The notes under the pieces are model-generated. The model made no database searches. It saw only the letters and a program-made list of their open reading frames with translations, and was not told the DNA's origin. Below, in pieces: positions 58,639 through 64,000 of a stretch of DNA of 64,000 nucleotides. The stretch lies in NCBI GenBank assembly GCA_010356995.1, contig ML996696.1, positions 984,713 through 1,048,712 on the forward strand, given 5' to 3'. The stretch's first letter is position 1, and the number at the start of each line of letters is the position of its first letter. Position numbers and translations under genes: made by a program. Source of the DNA: Trichodelitschia bisporula. Taxonomy: Eukaryota > Ascomycota > Dothideomycetes > Phaeotrichales > Phaeotrichaceae.

Positions 58639-59010
58639 GGTACCGCTTATGGCCTGGGGCGCGTTAGCTCCGGTGTCACCGGCCATTCGGTGAACACGGC
58701 CGAGTTCTGGCGCCGGGGCGAGTCACAGCGCGAACCGATCCACGCGCACCTCAGCAATCACAAACGCGGCGCCGTTATCGCGGCTTACCGGCATTGCGGC
58801 AGCGAATCTCACGGCAGCGGTGATAGTGACGCAATAGCACACGGAGCGAGCCGATGTGCGGGCAGCGGACTCCGGAATTCGGCCCGGCACAGAACAACAC
58901 GCTCATCGCCGGCTTCAACCAGCCGAGCTTGCCTCAAAGTACGTTGTCACTTGTCAGCGAGGCAATCACCCTTAGACACAACGCGGAGTCTTCGATTGCC
59001 GTTTCGACTG
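58639..59010. other. Region between the copia remnant and the LPMO pseudogene
   Basis: About 370 bp downstream of the LPMO relic. Open frames on the plus strand are antisense or without domain. Nothing else is recognised. Confidence 0.4.
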
Positions 59011-59881
59011 TTACATACAAGACGCCCCAAAGACCTCAGCCTCCCCCTGCGGCACGTACACCGCCGGCCCCGATATCGGGTACGGCGACACGTTGCGCCA
59101 CATGTCAAAGTACAGCCCCGGCTCCTGCTTGAAGGGACGGTAGGCGCCGGGGAAGCAGACCCCGGGCGGCGACGCAGCCCCGCTGCCCGAGATGCGCAGG
59201 TTGAAGCATTGGATGTAGTGCTGGGTTGTCAGCGACGTCCTCAAGGCTAGAGCCGTACCTGTGGCCCCAGGATCTTGTCCTTCATGTGCTATAGGCTATC
59301 CTCGGTCATATAGTGCAGCGCGATGAGCTCGTGGCGGAGGATATAGGTCACCGGCGCAATGTCATGCGGAGTTACCGTGGCGGTGACGTTCCCGTCGTCC
59401 ATCATCTCGTCTACGGCCCACCGGCCATCCGCCGCCAGCCCCCGTTCCGAGATCTTGAACCACGACAGCGCGTTGAGGTCCACCTTCTCGACCGGCCCCG
59501 TGTATCGCGCCAGGTAGTTCACGATGGGGCCCTTGTGGCTCGCAAACCAGGAACTCCACAGGAAGCGCACCGTGCTGCCCGCGCGGGCAGGGGCGATCAG
59601 CGCCGGAGCGCGCGGGTCGGCGTTGCAGGCCATCACCGGGGAGGTCTGGGTCGACAACGGCGAAGCGCCGCGAGGTGCGCTGGTTGTAGGCAAAGGCGAT
59701 GGGCGGGCTGGGGAAGCGGTCGTCGCGCTCACTGGAGGGTTAAATGGGAGGCGGTATTGCGGGCGGCTTACGGTGAGTAGCCCCAGTACCTGGGTCGTTA
59801 GCGATGCGGCGTGGGGGGGGAGACGTACAGTTGACCGTCGACGGCGACATGGCGCACAGAGCCGTGCGTAAAGGCGCTCAT
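59011..59881 (-). pseudogene. AA9 lytic polysaccharide monooxygenase, disrupted
   Basis: Copper-dependent cellulose-active oxidase family (AA9, formerly GH61). Minus-strand pieces: 59881-59829, 59789-59772, 59731-59259 and 59220-59011, with introns of 39, 40 and 38 nt. Family features: the mature N terminus HGSVRHVAVDGQ, whose His would bind copper; ASHKGPIVNYLARY with the second copper His; IAPVTYILRHELIALH; and YIQCFNLRISGSGAASPPG, ending SPYPISGPAVYVPQ. Lesions: the signal-peptide frame before His (WALTLSVGLAMSAFT) has no upstream ATG; a one-base frameshift lies around 59641-59655 between RRFAVV and TSPVMACNADPR; and an in-frame TAG at 59289-59291 follows TEDSL. The gene is therefore not functional as read. 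Sequencing error could explain one lesion but not all three. Confidence 0.75.
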
Positions 59882-60517
59882 TGCGAGGCCGACAGATAAT
59901 GTCAGGGCCCAGCTAGGTTCACGGGTGGAATTTAATTGGCATGGTCAAACAAACAACACTTCTCTGAAGAATCTATGTAAAGTGGAGGAGGAGCAAACCT
60001 AAGTGATGGGTGGTGGTCTGGGCGTCGAGACCCTTGGTCACGTGACCAGGGATGGTCTGTGGTTCCTGGAGGACGAGTGACCAGTGTTGGCAAGCATTGG
60101 TCTTACCTCCTTGTTATGGGAGTTGTCCCAACTAGGTTTGGCTCGCCCCATGACAGATAACTAAATTGGGAGCAGCATTTTGCCGTAGGAATGGGTGAGT
60201 GCAGAAGGCATTGCTTGGCGGGTGCGACTTGGTCTAATAAACTGAGCGGCGCTGTCGCGTCGACGGATGGCATCGAGCTAAACGATCGATCTAGATTAGA
60301 ACGATAATGAGCAAGTCCAAATGAGGGTTGCCGAGCCTACAGCGATGGCGCAGCGATGGCCCGTGAGCTATATGGGATCAACTAATTCACGAGCTTGGGT
60401 TCGTCAACGGAAACGCGGATTGCGATGAAGCGTTCTGCGGACTAAAGACCGAATCCTGGGTATCCAACCGCCCTGCCTCAAGCGACAACGAAATGCAGAA
60501 ATCAAGACAAACGGAGA
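59882..60517. other. Intergenic region between two pseudogenes
   Basis: About 640 bp without a gene. It contains a perfect 14 bp palindrome with a CACGTG core at 60035-60048. Confidence 0.45.
60035..60048. promoter_or_regulatory. CACGTG-core palindrome
   Basis: tggtcacgtgacca is a perfect palindrome containing the E-box bound by bHLH factors of the Cbf1/Pho4 type. It lies about 150 bp upstream of the LPMO relic. Function is not shown. Confidence 0.3.
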
Positions 60518-62316
60518 CTATGCGGACTGGCAGTAGCCGGTGCCGGTTGGAACCGACCCATAACCAGTCCCGCTCGGAGCCGATTTCCCATAGCCTGTGC
60601 CTGTCGGAGCAGGCACGCCATAGCCAATGCCGACGGCCGGTGGCCCAGAGTCAGCTCCCGTCAGAGCTTACCTATAGCCATTGCCACTAGCGGACAGCCC
60701 GTCACCAGTTCCGGCCCCACTCGGCTATTAATAACCAGTCCCCGGCCCGCCGTCGCCGCCGGCATATAGAGCCGCAGCCACGGGACATTTCTTCGGGGCG
60801 TGCCGCCGCCGACACGCAGAGCAGTACGGGCGGCGGAGAGCCTAGCCGAATGCCGCCGCAAGAAGCGCGGCTAGGGCAGCGAGGATAGCCAGGAGCACAA
60901 TGAGCGCAATGTCCCAGGGGCCGTGGCTCGCCGGGATGGCCTTGGAGGTGACCGTCGGCCAGAAATCGAAGAGAGGGGCCGTGGCGGACGAAAAGTCGTA
61001 GAGGGTCAGGGTGTGGCTGATGGTGACGGTGGTCGTGCCGGCGAAGCTGGTGGTGGTGGTGGTGGTGGTGTTGGCCACAGTGACGGTGCTCGTCTTGCCA
61101 GCGTCGGTAATGGTCGTCGTGAGGCCGGTGACGGCGGTGGTCTTGCCGGCGTCAGTCACGGTGGACGTTTGGCCCGCGTCAGTAGTTGTTTGGCCGGCGT
61201 CTGTGAATGTGGTGGTCTGGCCAGCGACGGTGGTGGTTTGGCCAGCGTCCGTGACTGTCGTGGTCTGGCCAGCAACGGTGGTCGTCTGGCCGGCGTTGGT
61301 AGCGGTCTTGCCCGCATCGGTGACCGTGGTTGTCTGGCCGGCGTTGCTGGCGGTTGTAGTTTGTCCGGCATTCGTTACGACCGACGCAGAAGCCGACGCG
61401 GAGATCAACGTCACTGTCGAGGTACTCCCAGCATTTGTGACGGTCGTCGTCAGCCCAGCGTTGGTGACGGTCGTTATGGCCCCGGCATTTGTCACGACTG
61501 ACGTGGAAACGGACGTCACGGTCGTGGTCGTGCCAAATTCGGTCACCGTAGTCGTAGTCGTGCCCGCGGTGGTCAAGACGATGAAGGCGGGGATAGTGCT
61601 TGTTGCCCCGGTGACGGTAGTCATCTGGTCCTTAGCGACGACAGATGGTCGTCTTGCCCACATCAACGGTGACAGTCGAAGTCCTGCCCGCATCCACCAC
61701 AATCACTGTCTTCCCCGTGGTGGTGACCATCGTCGTCTGCCCGGCGTCGATGACAGTTTGCGTCTTGCCTGCGGCGGTGACGGCTGTCGTGACGTTGGGC
61801 GGCAGCACACATCCGGTGAAGATGGTCTGGTGGACGCTCGTGATGTTCTCATATATCGTCCCACCACCGCAGACGGGCTCTTTGATGGTCCCTGTGTGCA
61901 GCTGAGCCACGAACGAGGTGCGCGGGAGACATGTCGTCGATGGACACGAGAGCGGAGAGCACAACTGGGTGACGATGGTCGTCGAGGGCAAGCATGAGCT
62001 CTCAGGATATGTTGGAGCTTGTGTTGTCGACGTTGTCCAGGACTGACGTCGAGATAAGCATCAGACGAGACGGCGGGGTGGAGACATACCGATGATGAAG
62101 GTGCCGGAGTTGCCGGCGCAGGTGAGAAGCTTGTCTCGAGGTCCCGGCTCCCACCCATCACCGCGCAGATCGCGCTGCTGTCTGCCTAAGGCAGAGCGGG
62201 GTCAGCTGCGGGGGCCAAGGACCGGCAGGGGTCTCCCACGACACGTTTCCGGTGCACTTCACGATAAGGGCGTGTACTGCTAGTAGGAGAGAAATAGAGG
62301 CTCGGATTCGACACAC
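60518..62316 (-). pseudogene. Ser/Thr-rich transmembrane surface protein, broken by stops
   Basis: The frame begins like a signal peptide at 62316 (CRIRASISLLLAVHALIVKC), but its first codon is GTG, not ATG. A Cys-containing region (NVSWETPAG, DGWEPG, TCAGNSGTF) and a Cys-rich segment follow, across apparent introns 62186-62222 and about 62018-62089. Then comes a long Thr/Val-rich repeat of TVTDAGQTTTVAGQ type (about 61750-61020, with a likely 37 nt intron at 61608-61644), and a transmembrane helix ALIVLLAILAALAALLAAAFG, closed by TAG at 60842-60844. The same frame then continues with ALRRPYCSACRRRHAPKKC, typical juxtamembrane sequence, and GTGYG repeats (PTGTGYGKSAPSGTGYG) to a final TAG at 60518-60520, interrupted by TAA-TAG and TAA. 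The truncated form could still be made, but start loss plus four stops argue for a pseudogene. Confidence 0.65.
61020..61590. repeat. Degenerate coding tandem repeat (about 27-30 bp units)
   Basis: Imperfect repeats encode xTTTVTDAGQ-like units on the minus strand (gtggtctggccagc on the plus strand recurs many times). A (GGT)n tract near 61050-61072 encodes a short poly-Thr run. Such repeats usually give heavily O-glycosylated stalks. Confidence 0.75.
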
Positions 62317-62602
62317 TAACTGGTCAGTGGTATGGCGCGTTACTGCAAGCCAATGTGAAAGCGGAATCTCCAGACCGGTCGTGGCAGACTCATTGTTGAT
62401 GCTGCATTACGCGCCTACAGGGATTGCAAGGCTGAGCGGCAACAAGAAGGAATCATTAACAGCTCCCCCAGCCCCTCCTTTTTCTTAATTTCGATTCAAT
62501 CCAGTTCAAAACATTGTTCAGATCTTTGCAAATACCTCACAACTATCGAATGGTACTTGTTCCATATCCACCCTTCCTGACGAATTCTCCGCTTCCACCA
62601 AA

Positions 62603-64000
62603 ATGGCACCTAAGCTTCAACGCGAAGACTACACCGTTGGCTGGGTGTGCGCACTCCATATCGAATTTGCGGCAGCGCAACTTCTGTTAGACACGGAGCA
62701 TGCGCCTTTCCCGCAAGGTCCGAACGAGCCTACTTTCCCATACAAATTAGGCTGTATTGGTAGCCACAACGTCGTCATCGCCTGTTTGCCGGCCGGCCGG
62801 CCTGGAACGAACTCTGCGCTTTCGGTTGCGCTGCAGATGAGATCGATGTTTACATCAATTCAGTATGGCCTGATGGTTGGCATCGGAGGCGGGGTGCCCA
62901 AGCCGAAGAACAATTTGCGGCTCGGAGACGTTGTTTTCAGCCAACCTGACGGTGCTCACGGCGGTGTGGTGCAGTACGAATTCGGCAAAGACATTCCAGG
63001 CGGGCTTCGACGAACCGGACATCTCAGTGCCCCCCCCGAGCATCTTTTGAACGCGCTTCAGACCCTCAAAGCTCGGCACAGCATGACCAATTTCGGCTTT
63101 CTCGACCACCTTTCCAAGCTCACGAGACCGGGCAGTCCGTTTCTGCGTCCCAATGACGCATCCGATGTCTTGTTCGCGGCTTCCTACGAACACAAGGACT
63201 CAGATGACGCAGTTGGATGCTACGAATGTGCCCAAGAGAGCCTGGTAAACCGGGATAGATGGCAGGCCCGCACCGGACCCGTCCAGGTCCACTTCGGCAC
63301 CATTGCATCAGACAATCGGCTCATGCGAGATGGCAACCAGAGGGACAGAATCAGCAAGGAACTCGGGGGCGTTCTTTGCTTTGAGATGGAGGCGGCTGGG
63401 CTGATGAACCACTTCCCCTGTCTGGTTATTCGAGGCATCGCCGACTATTCCGACTCGCACAAAAGCGACGATTGGCAGAAGTATGCGGCGGCAACTGCAG
63501 CTTCCTGCGCCAAGGAGATTCTGCTGCTGATCCCCCCAGTTACAAGTTAGTTGCATCCCGTTTCTTCCGCTCCGAGTTGCAATGCGAACGTGTCCCTGCT
63601 TTCGTATCTGCTTTTGTCCTGGGGGAGGCAAACCTCTGTGTACCAAACGACAATGCTTGATGAGCCGGATGGAGCCCAACGCTGACAGCCTTGCGCATAG
63701 ACCTCCCACGTTATCGAACACACTTCAGCCTCGAAGGCGTTCCTGTAGTGAAAGAATTCGTTCAGCGGCCGGCAGAGATGGTGCAACTCGAAAAAGCACT
63801 GTTGCCACAACCGGACACCCAACGCCGAAAGATACTTGCGCTCTGCGGACTCGGTGGAATTGGTAAGACACAGCTTGCCGTAGAGTTCGTCCGGAGGCGC
63901 CGTGAAGAGTTTAGTTCTGTGTTCTGGCTGGCTGGAGACACAGCGGACAGCCTGAGACAGAGCATTGCGCGATGTGCAACCCGGATTCCGAAAGGCCAGA
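62603..64000 (+). CDS. NLR-like STAND protein: nucleoside-phosphorylase-like domain plus NB-ARC (partial, 3' end outside window)
   Basis: Exon 1 62603-63545, a 155 nt intron and exon 2 63701-64000, continuing beyond the window. Residues 10-310 are a purine/uridine phosphorylase-like (PNP_UDP) domain with the fungal NLR form DYTVGWVCALHIEFAAAQLL, HNVVIACLPAGRPG, YGLMVGIGGGVPKP, LRLGDVVFSQP, and the nucleoside-binding end CFEMEAAGLMNHFPCLVIRG. After the splice, LPRYRTHFSLEGVPVVKEFV leads into an NTPase with the P-loop GLGGIGKT at about 364-371 and VFWLAGD (Walker B region just beginning). In filamentous fungi such proteins act in non-self recognition or incompatibility, often with TPR, ankyrin or WD repeats at the C terminus; here that part lies outside. 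Exon 1 ends just before an in-frame TAG, which supports the intron. Confidence 0.85.

Noticed and set aside
58474-59250. 258-codon plus-strand frame
   Set aside because: It spans the LTR and the antisense of the LPMO relic, so it is a chance frame.

Overview
The window is fungal nuclear DNA. Protein-coding genes are GC-rich and interrupted by very short GT-AG introns, mostly 36-57 nt, often with a CTAAC/CTGAC-type branch site close to the acceptor. Housekeeping genes such as SMC4, UBP8, SEC14, UTP6, eIF2A, CWH43 and APC1 are packed on both strands. Intron size and gene style suggest a basidiomycete yeast, most likely Tremellomycetes (Trichosporonales-like); this placement is inferred from gene structure and was not tested by phylogeny.

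Layout. 1-1320: 5' part of a RING-H2 protein on the minus strand, running off the left edge. 1321-7952: about 6.6 kb without an intact gene, holding purine/pyrimidine-skewed DNA, short tandem repeats, small hairpin elements and one heavily decayed gene. 7953-9007: an aminoglycoside-phosphotransferase-like kinase broken by two in-frame TAG codons. 9185-12648: an SDR oxidoreductase and a CRAL-TRIO lipid-binding protein (minus). 13047-56800: a dense core with a HAD/SAK-type protein, UBP8, SMC4, an AMMECR1-domain protein, SEC14, a proline-rich protein, an NmrA-like protein, CWH43, a small SERF/zinc-finger protein, UTP6, an ICT1-like ribosome-rescue factor, a Nab3-like RRM protein, eIF2A, a beta-propeller protein, APC1, two MFS transporters and a TauD-family dioxygenase. 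57022-62316 is a gene graveyard: a 1.6 kb Ty1/copia remnant with both LTRs, a broken AA9 LPMO gene, and a broken cell-surface/transmembrane Ser/Thr-rich gene. 62603-64000: the 5' part of a STAND/NLR-like protein (nucleoside-phosphorylase-like domain followed by a P-loop NTPase), running off the right edge.

How genes relate. Most core genes are unrelated housekeeping functions: chromatin (UBP8, SMC4), lipid transfer and GPI-lipid remodelling (SEC14, CRAL-TRIO, CWH43), ribosome and translation (UTP6, eIF2A, ICT1-like), transcription termination (Nab3-like), and cell cycle (APC1). One pair looks functionally linked: an anion:cation-symporter-type MFS transporter and a TauD/JLP1-type dioxygenase are divergently transcribed from one 0.8 kb region, suggesting uptake and oxidation of a sulfonate or similar organic acid. 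The right end is accessory in character, with transposon debris, pseudogenes and an NLR-like gene.

Exon boundaries were read by eye from splice signals and checked by keeping the reading frame; for every multi-exon gene reported as intact, the exon lengths sum to a multiple of three. No searches were run, so family names rest on recognised motifs.
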